Below, piece by piece: positions 26,620-35,518 of a stretch of 64,000 nt of DNA. Source of the stretch: an uncultured Paracoccaceae bacterium (GTDB taxonomy: Bacteria; Pseudomonadota; Alphaproteobacteria; Rhodobacterales; Rhodobacteraceae); the NCBI GenBank assembly GCA_947489325.1, contig CANLDA010000003.1:124001-188000 (forward strand), in the 5' to 3' direction. The notes beneath the pieces were generated by a model. That model was given only the letters and a program-made list of their open reading frames with translations. It made no database searches and was not told the origin of the DNA. Every line of letters begins with the position of its first letter. Within the stretch, counting starts at the first letter, position 1. A program made the translations under genes and the position numbers.

Positions 26620-28872
26620 ATGAAAATACCAACCAAACAGGAAGTTCTTGAATGGATTTCCGAAAACCCGACCCTCACCTCCAAACGCGACATCGCCAAA
26701 GCCTTTGGCATCAAAGGCGCTGCGCGTATTGATCTCAAACGTATCTTGCGAGAGTTGGAGGCCGAAGGGCATCTACAAAAACGTAAACGCAGCTATCGCG
26801 ACCCGGAAAAGCTGCCCCCTGTCAGCGTTCTACAAATCACCGAAAGTGATGCAGATGGCGATTTGTACGCCCGCCCGTTGGAATGGCAAGGCGAGGGCGA
26901 AGAACCTGTAATCTTGATGGTTCTGCGCGCCAGTGACCCGGCGCTGGGATCAGGGGATCGCATTCTTGGCCGCTTGACCGAAGTGGCTGACGAAGACCAC
27001 CAATATGAAGGCCGCCTGATCCGACGCATCGGCAGCAACCCCACGCACGTTCTTGGCGTTTTCCGCAAAACCGCCGAGGGTGGCCGCATCCATCCGATTG
27101 ACAAAGGCAACGGCAAGGAATGGTTCGTACCTTCTGATCTGACCAACGGCGCCAAAGAGGGAGAGTTGGTCGAGGCAGAGCAATCCGGCCCCAAAGGCCG
27201 CATGGGTCTGCCCCGTGCCCGCATCATCAATCGTCTGGGTGATCCCAGTGCGCCCAAGGCCGTGTCCTTGATCGCCATTCACCAACACGGTATTCCCGAC
27301 ACTTTCCCGGACGAAGTGATTGCCCAAGCCGACGCTGCCAAACCTGCGCCCTTGGGCAAACGCGAAGACATGCGTGACATGCCTTTGGTCACGATTGACC
27401 CTGCAGATGCGCGCGACCATGACGATGCCTGCTGGGCACATGCCGATGATGATCCCAAAAACCCCGGCGGCCATATTGTCTGGGTCGCCATTGCCGATGT
27501 CGCGCACTATGTGACGCCCGGCTCTGCCCTTGACCGCGAGGCTCGCAAACGCGGCAACTCATCTTATTTTCCAGATCGCGTGGTGCCGATGTTGCCGGAT
27601 CGCCTGTCTGGCGACTTATGCAGCCTGCACGAAGGCGTCCCTCGCGCCTGTATGGCCGTTCGGATGCAGTTGGATGCCAAGGGACGCAAAATTAGCCATC
27701 GCTTTGTGCGCGGCATGATGAAATCCGTGGCCTCCTTGAACTATGAAGAAGTTCAACAAGCACAGAACGGTGAGCCGAACGAGAAATGTGCGCCCTTGAT
27801 GGATGACATCATCACGCCACTTTATGCCGCATATGAGGCCACCAAAACCGCGCGCGCAGAACGCCAGCCACTGGACCTGGATTTGCCCGAACGCAAGGTC
27901 ATGTTAACCGAAGAAGGCAAGGTGGCCTCGGTCAACTTCAGGGACCGCCTGGATGCCCACCGCCTGATCGAAGAATTCATGATCCTTGCGAATGTGGCGG
28001 CGGCGGAAACCCTGATCTCCAAACGATCATCGCTGTTGTTCCGCGTGCATGAAGAACCCAATCCAGAAAAACTTGATGCGCTGCGCGAAACCGCACGCGA
28101 GGCCGGGTTTACCTTGGCTAAAGGGCAGGTTCTAAAAACCCAACACTTGAACGCCTTACTGAATGCTGCCGCCGGAACAGAAGATGCAGAGTTGATTAAC
28201 CTGTCGACACTCCGCTCCATGACTCAGGCGTATTATACCTCTGAAAATTTTGGGCATTTTGGACTGGCACTGCAATCTTATGCGCATTTTACGTCACCTA
28301 TTCGCCGCTATGCCGATCTGATCGTACATCGTGCGTTGGTCTCGGCGCATGGCTGGGGAAAGGATGGGCTGACACCCGAAGATGTCGAAAATCTTGAACA
28401 AACGGGCGCGCATATTTCTGACACCGAACGCCGATCCATGTTGGCCGAACGGGATACGACGGATCGCTATCTTGCGTCGTATTTGTCTGAACGCGTGGGC
28501 AATGAATTTACCGGCCGTATCAGTGGCATCGCCCGTTTTGGCGTCTTTGTGAAACTGGATGAAACTGGTGCCGACGGCCTGATTCCCATGCGGGAATTGG
28601 GACGCGAATATTTCCATCACGACGCTGATAGCAACACCCTGATCGGGGCCGATACAGGTGTAGTGATCTCTCTTGGGCAGCGTGTAACCGTTCGCTTAGC
28701 AGAAGCTGTGCCCGTTACTGGCGGTATCGCTCTGGAGCTGTTGTCTCTCGAAGACAAAGTGATTGCCAAAGGTCACTCCCACAGACGCGGCAAGGGGGCA
28801 AAACGCAAACTTTCCAACGCCAAACGCAAAGCAGATAAGGCCAAACGCAAGGTTTCTCGCCGCCGAAAATAA
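26620..28872 (+). CDS. rnr: ribonuclease R
   Basis: Processive 3'-to-5' exoribonuclease that degrades structured RNA. The 750 residues follow the RNase R order: N-terminal winged helix (~1-70), cold-shock domains, the RNB catalytic domain with DPADARDHDDA (~265) holding the metal-binding aspartates, an S1 domain (~615-700, GNEFTGRISGIARFGVFVKL) and a Lys/Arg-rich tail of about 40 residues. The tail and the winged helix distinguish it from RNase II. Confidence 0.96.
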   Translation: MKIPTKQEVLEWISENPTLTSKRDIAKAFGIKGAARIDLKRILRELEAEGHLQKRKRSYRDPEKLPPVSVLQITESDADGDLYARPLEWQGEGEEPVILMVLRASDPALGSGDRILGRLTEVADEDHQYEGRLIRRIGSNPTHVLGVFRKTAEGGRIHPIDKGNGKEWFVPSDLTNGAKEGELVEAEQSGPKGRMGLPRARIINRLGDPSAPKAVSLIAIHQHGIPDTFPDEVIAQADAAKPAPLGKREDMRDMPLVTIDPADARDHDDACWAHADDDPKNPGGHIVWVAIADVAHYVTPGSALDREARKRGNSSYFPDRVVPMLPDRLSGDLCSLHEGVPRACMAVRMQLDAKGRKISHRFVRGMMKSVASLNYEEVQQAQNGEPNEKCAPLMDDIITPLYAAYEATKTARAERQPLDLDLPERKVMLTEEGKVASVNFRDRLDAHRLIEEFMILANVAAAETLISKRSSLLFRVHEEPNPEKLDALRETAREAGFTLAKGQVLKTQHLNALLNAAAGTEDAELINLSTLRSMTQAYYTSENFGHFGLALQSYAHFTSPIRRYADLIVHRALVSAHGWGKDGLTPEDVENLEQTGAHISDTERRSMLAERDTTDRYLASYLSERVGNEFTGRISGIARFGVFVKLDETGADGLIPMRELGREYFHHDADSNTLIGADTGVVISLGQRVTVRLAEAVPVTGGIALELLSLEDKVIAKGHSHRRGKGAKRKLSNAKRKADKAKRKVSRRRK

Positions 28873-28972
28873 AGCATTGCAAGCGAAATTATGCACGCAA
28901 TGCACGAGGTCCTTTCGTAAAGGCCATGTTCGGGTTAACATTCAGGAAAACCAGAACATAATGAGGCACCCT

Positions 28973-30295
28973 ATGCATCTGCGCGCACTTTCCTTGGCCG
29001 CGATGTCTTGTTTGGCAGCAGGCGCTGGCACCGCCAATGCGCCCACTGAATCCGCACGACCCGTTGTGCGGCCAGAGACAGGACAATCGTCATTTCAGGT
29101 TGCCATGGCCTCGCCTACGCAGTCACTGCGTCCCGTCCTACGATCAAACAGCGCTACAGCAGAGCCTGTTGCCGCCAAAAACCCCGGTTTCAACAAGTGG
29201 GTTCGTGGATTTCGCCCCCGTGCTTTACGCGCGGGTATCAGCGAAACCACATTTGATCGCGCATTCAGGGGCGTGCAGTATGATCCCGAAATTATCAAAC
29301 GCGATCGCAACCAATCCGAATTTACCAAAACCATTGGCCAATACCTGACCACCGCGGCATCTGACTCTCGTATCAAGAACGGCAAAGCCGCCTTGCGTCA
29401 ACATCGCCGCACCCTAGAAGCCATTGAACGTCGTTATGGCGTCGAAAAAGAAGTGGTTGTCGCAGTTTGGGGACTGGAAAGCGCCTATGGTAAATTTCGC
29501 GGCGACACCCCTGTTATCGAAGCCCTTGCCACCCTGTCTTATGATGGTCGGCGCGGGGCCTTTTTTGAACAACAGTTGATTGCCGCGCTGAAAATTCTGC
29601 AAAACGGCGATACAACCCCGCGCAATATGACTGGCAGTTGGGCCGGAGCGATGGGGCATACACAGTTCATTCCGACCTCTTATCAGGCTTTCGCCGTGGA
29701 TTTCACAGGTGATGGACGGCGCGACATCTGGTCAGATGATCCGACAGATGCACTTGCCTCCACTGCCGCCTATCTGGCAAAATCTGGATGGAAAAAAGGG
29801 ATGCCATGGGGGGCGGAGGTGACTTTGCCACGCGGTTTTAACTTTGCACAAGCGAACCGCAAGATCAAAAAGTCCCCCGACGAATGGGCGCGATTAGGGG
29901 TCAAGGGTGTGCAGGGCATAATTCCAAACCATGGCCCCGCCTCGATCCTTTTGCCAGCGGGCGCCAACGGACCCGCCTTGATGATTTTCAGCAATTTCAA
30001 GTCTATCGAGCGTTATAATGCTGCAGATGCCTATGTCATCGGCGTGGGACATCTTAGTGATCAAATCGGCGGCAAAGGCCCCTTCCGCGCCAAATGGCCT
30101 GGCAGCGATCGCGCGCTGACCTTCAAGGAACGCAAAGAATTGCAGCGCCGCCTGACACGCGCCGGGTTCAGCACCCAAAAAATCGATGGAAAAATCGGCC
30201 CTCTCACGATTGATGCGGTCCGCCGTTATCAACAATCACAAGGTTTGGTACCGGACGGATATGTCTCTTACGCCCTCCTGAAACACTTGCGCTAA
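28973..30295 (+). CDS. MltB-type lytic murein transglycosylase with peptidoglycan-binding tail
   Basis: A 440-residue periplasmic enzyme that cleaves the glycan between MurNAc and GlcNAc. A signal peptide (1-22, LAAGAGTANA) is followed by an SLT_2/MltB domain with catalytic Glu in WGLESAYGKFRG and the GAMGHTQFIPTSY motif. A C-terminal peptidoglycan-binding domain ends the protein (IDGKIGPLTIDAVRRYQ). No lipobox Cys is seen, so it is soluble. Start ATG 28973 has GAGG seven bases upstream; ATG 28961 is also possible. A very strong terminator follows. Confidence 0.93.
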   Translation: MHLRALSLAAMSCLAAGAGTANAPTESARPVVRPETGQSSFQVAMASPTQSLRPVLRSNSATAEPVAAKNPGFNKWVRGFRPRALRAGISETTFDRAFRGVQYDPEIIKRDRNQSEFTKTIGQYLTTAASDSRIKNGKAALRQHRRTLEAIERRYGVEKEVVVAVWGLESAYGKFRGDTPVIEALATLSYDGRRGAFFEQQLIAALKILQNGDTTPRNMTGSWAGAMGHTQFIPTSYQAFAVDFTGDGRRDIWSDDPTDALASTAAYLAKSGWKKGMPWGAEVTLPRGFNFAQANRKIKKSPDEWARLGVKGVQGIIPNHGPASILLPAGANGPALMIFSNFKSIERYNAADAYVIGVGHLSDQIGGKGPFRAKWPGSDRALTFKERKELQRRLTRAGFSTQKIDGKIGPLTIDAVRRYQQSQGLVPDGYVSYALLKHLR

Positions 30296-30306
30296 GCACC
30301 CTTCGC

Positions 30307-30349
30307 AAAAACAAAAGGCCCGCCTGTATCAGGCGGGCCTTTTGTTTTT
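30307..30349. terminator. strong bidirectional intrinsic terminator
   Basis: A perfect 19-bp stem, with core AAAAGGCCCGCCT and loop GTATC, and A-rich and T-rich outer arms giving a U-tract in both directions. It lies between the convergent transglycosylase and ABC permease genes. Confidence 0.93.
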
Positions 30350-30388
30350 CTTGGTCAAAATACCACGGGGGCAGCCCCCTGACCTCTA

Positions 30389-31600
30389 TCAGGTTGGTGA
30401 CATCCCTCGCAAACGTTCAGAGCGGCGCCGCAGCAATTCAACTGTCGCCAGCAAGCAGATCGAAATACCAACAAGGATCGTTGCAACCGCCAGAATGGTC
30501 GGGCTGATTTGCTCACGCAGACCTGTAAACATCTGCCATGGCAAAGTTTTCTGACTTGCAGATCCAACAAACAACACCACAACCACCTCGTCAAACGATG
30601 TGATAAAGGCAAACAATCCACCAGAAATAACACCAGGCAGGATCAAAGGCATCTGGATCTTAAAGAAGGTCCGCACAGGATCCGCCCCCATGTTCGCCGC
30701 CGCACGTGTCAGAGACTGGTCAAAACCAACCAGTGTCGCCGTGACGGTGATGATCACAAAGGGAATACCCAAAACGGAGTGTGCCAGAATAACTTTGACA
30801 TAACCGACAAAGTTCTTAGGCAGACCAAGTGTACCCTCGAGCCAATTACCAATGTCAGAGTAGAAAAAGAACATACCTGTTGCTGAAATGATCAGCGGCA
30901 CGATCATCGGTGAAATCATGATTGCCATGATGGCACGACGGCCGGGCACGTGACTTTGACTAAGACCAATGGCGGCCAATGTTCCAAGGCTAACCGAGAT
31001 AATTGTAGCGATGGGTGCAATCAGCAAAGAGTTCTTGAACGAACGTTGCCATTCGTTGTTGGAAAAGAAATCTTTATAGTGCTTGAGCGAATAGCCTTCG
31101 GCCTTGAACTGCAACATCTCGGGCGTAAAGGTAAAGAAATCCTGAGAGTTGAACGACAGTGGCATCACGACAAGGATCGGCGTGATCAGGAAGACAAAGA
31201 TTGCCCCGCAAATCACACGGAAACCATAGTGCCACAACACCTGACCCGGAGTGAGGTATGGCAGTACCTTGGCACGATAGCGCCCTTCATAAAGCCAATA
31301 GATAAACCAGTGGAACAGCCAGCCAAAAACCAAACCAAGGATCATGGCGGGAATACCAGCAAAGAAAAACCCACCGGCGGCAAAGAGGACAATGGAAATC
31401 CACTTAGACACCTGTTCGTTCTTTAGAATGGTGATGAAGACAAAAGCCATCGCAGCAATCAGTGCTGCGCCGATGACAATGCCCATGAAGCCAGAACCGT
31501 TTGCCGTGCCAACAAAAAGCCCCAAGAGGCCCCCCGCCGCGGCAACCGTTGGCAGGACAAGCGATAGAGGCTTGCGGGAGATGGGTGTGAGTGCAGCCAT
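30389..31600 (-). CDS. polyamine-type ABC transporter permease (PotC-like, extended N-terminus)
   Basis: Inner-membrane permease of a spermidine/putrescine-type importer. At 403 residues it is ~140 longer than PotC of E. coli. The C-terminal ~270 residues are the standard binding-protein-dependent permease, with the EAA loop reading LTRAAANMGADPVRTFFKIQ. The first ~130 residues add about three hydrophobic helices (GGLLGLFVGTANGSGFMGIV, then SIVLFAAGGFFFAGIPAMIL). Last gene of the potA-SBP-potB-potC unit, five bases after its partner permease. Confidence 0.87.
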   Translation of the reverse strand: MAALTPISRKPLSLVLPTVAAAGGLLGLFVGTANGSGFMGIVIGAALIAAMAFVFITILKNEQVSKWISIVLFAAGGFFFAGIPAMILGLVFGWLFHWFIYWLYEGRYRAKVLPYLTPGQVLWHYGFRVICGAIFVFLITPILVVMPLSFNSQDFFTFTPEMLQFKAEGYSLKHYKDFFSNNEWQRSFKNSLLIAPIATIISVSLGTLAAIGLSQSHVPGRRAIMAIMISPMIVPLIISATGMFFFYSDIGNWLEGTLGLPKNFVGYVKVILAHSVLGIPFVIITVTATLVGFDQSLTRAAANMGADPVRTFFKIQMPLILPGVISGGLFAFITSFDEVVVVLFVGSASQKTLPWQMFTGLREQISPTILAVATILVGISICLLATVELLRRRSERLRGMSPT

Positions 31601-31605
31601 GTTCG

Positions 31606-32880
31606 TTACCCCAATTTCACGTTGTCGATGCCGACGATTTTGTCATAGGCCCAGTATAGAACCAGAACCACTGCGAGCAGGATTGCACCAAGTGCTGCTG
31701 CCAGACCCCAATTCAAAGAGCTTGAGATGTGATAGGCAATCCGGTTCGAGATGAAGACACCCTTGGTGCCGCCCACGATTTCCGGTGTGATGTAATACCC
31801 AATCGACAGGATGAACACGAGGATAGATCCCGCGCCAATGCCCGGAACAGACAATGGGAAATACACCCGCCAGAAGGCTGTCCAATTGGTCGCACCCATG
31901 GATTTAGCTGCACGCAGATAGGTCGGTTGAATGGTCTGCATGACCGAATACATCGGCAAGATCATGAACGGCAACAGAATGTGTGTCATCGCAACAATCG
32001 TGCCAAATTGGTTGTTGATCATCACAAGTCGCGCATCATCGGGCACCATACCCAGCCAGACCAGAACTTCGTTGATCACACCTTGTTGCTGCAACATGAC
32101 CTTCCACGCAGATGTTCGCACCAACAGAGAGGTCCAGAAAGGCAGTAGGACAAGGATCATTAGAATATTAGCTGTGCGCGCAGGCAAGTTGGCCAAAATC
32201 CAAGCGACAGGATAACCGAGGAGAATACAGGATGCTGTAATCGCCAACGACATGATCAATGTGCGTTTAAACAGCGTGATCAAGATTTGTTTGTCTTCGG
32301 GCTGTGACTGCGCACCTTCGGGGGTGCGACGCATATCAACCGCGTTTAGAAAATAGCCATTCGTGATTCCGACAGAATGGGTTTTGATTGTACGCCATGT
32401 TTCGACATCTCCCCATCTCTTATCGATATCAATTAGTTTTTCTTTGAATGGCCCGTCTACAGCAGGGTCAAGGTTTTTGATTTTTCGACCTGATTTACGA
32501 AACAACGACGACATGCCGGTTTTTTCATAATTCAGGCGCGTACCTAATCTTGTATGGTTCTTCGCCTCAATCGCAACCACCATATCGGCAACAAAAGCGG
32601 AAAAAACTTCCTCGCCGGGTGGTTCACTGGAATCGCCATTCCATTGTTGAAGCTCAGCAACCGTTAGCGGAAGCGTTTCGGATACAAGACCGTTTTCAAC
32701 GGATCGGAACAACATGGATCCGATAGGAATAATAAAAGACACCATGACGAAAATGAGCAAAGGTGCAATCAGACCCAATGCGCGCATTTTTTGAAGTCTG
32801 AGAGCCTTGGCCAAACTTTTCTTGAGCGGCGTTCCATCCGCGGCAAGGACAGGCCCACCATTGTTTGTTGCGTCAGTCAT
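31606..32880 (-). CDS. polyamine-type ABC transporter permease (PotB-like, large extracytoplasmic insert)
   Basis: The partner permease, 424 residues against ~285 for E. coli PotB. After the first membrane helix (~33-53) a ~130-residue hydrophilic segment (~55-185) precedes the remaining helices. The permease core then runs from SLAITASCILLGYPVAW, with the EAA-loop region YLRAAKSMGATNWTAFWRVY. A cytoplasmic N-terminal tail precedes TM1. It follows the binding-protein gene, separated by a hairpin at 32933-32957. Confidence 0.87.
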   Translation of the reverse strand: MTDATNNGGPVLAADGTPLKKSLAKALRLQKMRALGLIAPLLIFVMVSFIIPIGSMLFRSVENGLVSETLPLTVAELQQWNGDSSEPPGEEVFSAFVADMVVAIEAKNHTRLGTRLNYEKTGMSSLFRKSGRKIKNLDPAVDGPFKEKLIDIDKRWGDVETWRTIKTHSVGITNGYFLNAVDMRRTPEGAQSQPEDKQILITLFKRTLIMSLAITASCILLGYPVAWILANLPARTANILMILVLLPFWTSLLVRTSAWKVMLQQQGVINEVLVWLGMVPDDARLVMINNQFGTIVAMTHILLPFMILPMYSVMQTIQPTYLRAAKSMGATNWTAFWRVYFPLSVPGIGAGSILVFILSIGYYITPEIVGGTKGVFISNRIAYHISSSLNWGLAAALGAILLAVVLVLYWAYDKIVGIDNVKLG

Positions 32881-32932
32881 ATCGTCCCCGTTGATCTTTT
32901 CATTATGTGTAAAGGGCTTAACGAATGAAGGT

Positions 32933-32957
32933 GGAAAGGGCCCAAGTGGCCCTTTCC
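32933..32957 (-). terminator. intra-operon hairpin after the solute-binding protein gene
   Basis: A perfect 10-bp stem (GGAAAGGGCC / GGCCCTTTCC), loop of 5, beginning 17 bases after the binding-protein stop. No T-run follows, so it likely acts as partial attenuation or as a 3' mRNA stabiliser that raises binding-protein levels over the permeases. Confidence 0.6.
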
Positions 32958-32973
32958 GAAATCATAAAGCGAC

Positions 32974-34065
32974 TTATTTAGCCAACCAAGCTTGGAACTT
33001 GGCTTCGATGTCATCACGATAATCAGCCCAGAACTCATAGTTGTAGAGGAATGTGTTCTTGGCGTTGTTAGGATCGGTTGGCATGTGTGGTGCCATGTCG
33101 ATCCCCAAATCGGCGTGCTGACCTACCAATGGTGCAGAAGATGCACGTGCTGGGCCATATGAAATCCACTTCGCCTGATCTGCCAGACGCTGTGTGTCTG
33201 TCGCAAAATAGATGTAGTCCAAAGCACGCTGTTTGCGCTCGTCACTCAGGCCTGCAGGAATGATCCAACCGTCAAGGTCAAACACCTGCGCGTCCCACAG
33301 CATTGCCACCGGCTGGTTTTGTTCTTCGATTACACTGAACAGACGACCGTTATAGGTCGAGCCCATGACAACTTCGCCATCTGCGAGCAGCTGTGGAGTG
33401 TCAGCGCCAGCAGACCACCAGATCACATCGTCTTTGATGGTATCAAGCTTGGCAAGCGCTTGGTTTTGGCCTTCCTCTGTTTCCAGAACGTCATAAACGT
33501 CTTCTTTTGCAACGCCATCGCACAACAATGCCCATTCCATGTTGTTGATAGAGCGCTTTTCAAGCGAACGCTTACCTGGATATGCTTCCGTATCGAAAAC
33601 TGCGCAAACAGATGTTGGTGGTGTGTCACCAACCAAATCAGTGCGATAACCGAATGTGGTTGAGTACACAATCTGAGGAATAAAGCAGTCAGATACGATC
33701 AGATCGCCAAAGTCATCTGCCGCGGATGTGCCATCAGGTGCAGGTGCCAGATGCTCATCTGGGTTGATTTCCATTGCCAGGCCTTCGTCGCACAGACGAA
33801 TAGCGTCCGCAGCAACAACGTCAACAACATCCCAAGTCACGTTACCCGCTTCGTTCATCGCGCGCAGCTTTGCAACGGCTTCTGCAGAGCTGTCGTCGTT
33901 GATGATGGTGATGCCGGATTTTTCCGAATAGGGATCGTGATACGCATTCTTTTGCGATTTTGTGTATGCGCCGCCCCATGACACGATGGTCATTTCTTCG
34001 GCGATAGCAGCTGGAGCAACCAATGCGGTGGTGACCGCGAGTGCTGTCAATGTGCTAAGTTTCAT
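32974..34065 (-). CDS. polyamine-type extracellular solute-binding protein
   Basis: A 363-residue periplasmic receptor of the PotD/PotF family. The signal peptide is residues 1-22 (MKLSTLTALAVTTALVAPAA), with mature start near EEMTIVSWGGAY. PotD-family aromatic and acidic positions are recognisable, but the ligand cannot be read; spermidine, putrescine or a related amine is inferred from the family and locus. AAGGAG precedes ATG 34065; the much longer open frame upstream is not used. Encoded between the ATPase and permease genes. Confidence 0.9.
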   Translation of the reverse strand: MKLSTLTALAVTTALVAPAAIAEEMTIVSWGGAYTKSQKNAYHDPYSEKSGITIINDDSSAEAVAKLRAMNEAGNVTWDVVDVVAADAIRLCDEGLAMEINPDEHLAPAPDGTSAADDFGDLIVSDCFIPQIVYSTTFGYRTDLVGDTPPTSVCAVFDTEAYPGKRSLEKRSINNMEWALLCDGVAKEDVYDVLETEEGQNQALAKLDTIKDDVIWWSAGADTPQLLADGEVVMGSTYNGRLFSVIEEQNQPVAMLWDAQVFDLDGWIIPAGLSDERKQRALDYIYFATDTQRLADQAKWISYGPARASSAPLVGQHADLGIDMAPHMPTDPNNAKNTFLYNYEFWADYRDDIEAKFQAWLAK

Positions 34066-34147
34066 TTGTAGTCTCTCCTTGTTGAGTATCGTTCGCGTGA
34101 GCAATTTTTCCCCCGATCTTAGCGCCGGGGGTTTTGCGTGCGCAGAC

Positions 34148-35245
34148 TTAAGCGTCCAACGCACGGCAATCTTCGGGCAACCAACCAATTTCGATTTGCG
34201 CGCCGGGTTCAAGGCGCACTTGGTCAGGTGCGTTACGTGTTTTGATGACAAATTCATCATTGCCAGCAACCCGCAGACGTGTGCGGAAAATGTCACCCAT
34301 ATAGATGAATTCAAGCACTTCGGCCTTAATTGTATGGGTGCCTTCCTTAAGGCGGTCTTTGTTGAATTCGACACGCTCTGGACGGATCGAAACCCGCGTA
34401 CGGTCGCCAACGCCAACATTGATCGGATTACAATCAATCAATTCACCATCGTCCAGTTGAACCAAGGCAATGCCGTTATTGATTTCCTTCACCACACCTT
34501 CAAGTGTGTTATTCTCACCAATAAACTGCGCAACAAAACTGTTATCTGGCTCTTCATAAAGCTGATCTGGTGGCGCAAGCTGTTGAATGCGACCATCCTC
34601 AAACACAGCAACACGGTCAGACATTGTCATCGCTTCGGTTTGGTCGTGTGTTACGTAAACCGTCGTGATGCCAAGGCTGTGTGCCAAGTGGGTGATTTCG
34701 AATTGCATCTTTTCGCGCAGTTGCTTGTCCAAGGCTCCCAGCGGCTCGTCCATCAAAACCAGCTCTGGTTCAAACACCAGCGCGCGTGCAAGCGCGATCC
34801 GCTGTTGCTGCCCACCGGACAATTGTGCCGGACGGCGACCACCAAAGGCCCCCATCTCTACCATGTCCAACGCACGTTTGATTTTCGCCTCGCGGTCCGA
34901 TTTACCCATCTTGCGCACTTCCAGAGGGAAGGACAGATTTTCGGCAATCGTCATATGTGGGAACAGCGCATAGTTTTGGAAAACCATGCCAATGCCACGT
35001 TTATGCGGAGGAATGTTGTTGATCGACGTTCCACCCAGACGAATGTCGCCATGTGTCGCCGTTTCAAACCCTGCAAGCATCATAAGGCAAGTTGTTTTGC
35101 CAGACCCTGATGGGCCAAGCATCGTCAGAAACTCACCTCTGGGCAGACTAAGATTGAGATCTTTTACGACAAGTGTTTCCCCGTCGTAGCTCTTTTGCAC
35201 ACGTTCGAATTCGACGAATGCGTCGTTCTGTGCAGCATCAGGCAC
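34148..35245 (-). CDS. polyamine-type ABC transporter ATP-binding protein (PotA-like)
   Basis: A 365-residue ATPase that powers the transporter encoded downstream. The Walker A is GPSGSGKTT (~43), signature LSGGQQQRIALARAL, Walker B LVLMDEPLGALD and the H-loop VTHDQTEAMT. The C-terminal ~120 residues form the TOBE regulatory domain typical of PotA/MalK-type ATPases. It is the first gene of the four-gene unit, with 273 bases of upstream region. Confidence 0.93.
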   Translation of the reverse strand: MPDAAQNDAFVEFERVQKSYDGETLVVKDLNLSLPRGEFLTMLGPSGSGKTTCLMMLAGFETATHGDIRLGGTSINNIPPHKRGIGMVFQNYALFPHMTIAENLSFPLEVRKMGKSDREAKIKRALDMVEMGAFGGRRPAQLSGGQQQRIALARALVFEPELVLMDEPLGALDKQLREKMQFEITHLAHSLGITTVYVTHDQTEAMTMSDRVAVFEDGRIQQLAPPDQLYEEPDNSFVAQFIGENNTLEGVVKEINNGIALVQLDDGELIDCNPINVGVGDRTRVSIRPERVEFNKDRLKEGTHTIKAEVLEFIYMGDIFRTRLRVAGNDEFVIKTRNAPDQVRLEPGAQIEIGWLPEDCRALDA

Positions 35246-35518
35246 AAGACTCTCCCTGAGTTATGTTGGCAGATTTTTCTGCGCTTTTCAGTATTTATCT
35301 AAACACACCTACGATTAGATGTGCAACCGATTGATTAGAAAACCTACTGTAAGGGTGCAATTCTTCAGTTTTGGCCTGTATGCGACCCTTGGCGCGCCAC
35401 TATCGACAGATACGTCACAGTATTTGCAAGACACAAACTGATTCTAAAATTGATCTCACAAGAAAACCGATGCAAAGACCGCATCGATTTTCTTTAGTTG
35501 AACAAACGTGATCAGAAA
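35246..35518. other. intergenic region upstream of the first pot operon
   Basis: It contains the terminator of the aminotransferase gene (35463-35491) and presumably the promoter of the potA-like gene. The 12-bp motif found at the aminotransferase and second-transporter promoters was looked for here and is not present. Confidence 0.5.
35463..35491 (-). terminator. terminator of the aminotransferase gene
   Basis: A 6-bp core stem CGATGC / GCATCG, extended by AAAA/TTTT pairs across a mismatch, loop of 7. On the minus strand it is followed by a T-rich stretch. It lies 28 bases after the aminotransferase stop. Confidence 0.65.

Noticed and set aside
28874-28923. inverted repeats between rnr and the transglycosylase gene
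   Set aside because: A 7-bp pair GCATTGC/GCAATGC with a 16-base loop and a 5-bp hairpin; neither is strong enough to assign a role.
33962-35110. 382-codon open frame antisense to the potA-like gene and the binding-protein start
   Set aside because: Shadow of two well-supported minus-strand genes; composition is unlike neighbouring proteins.
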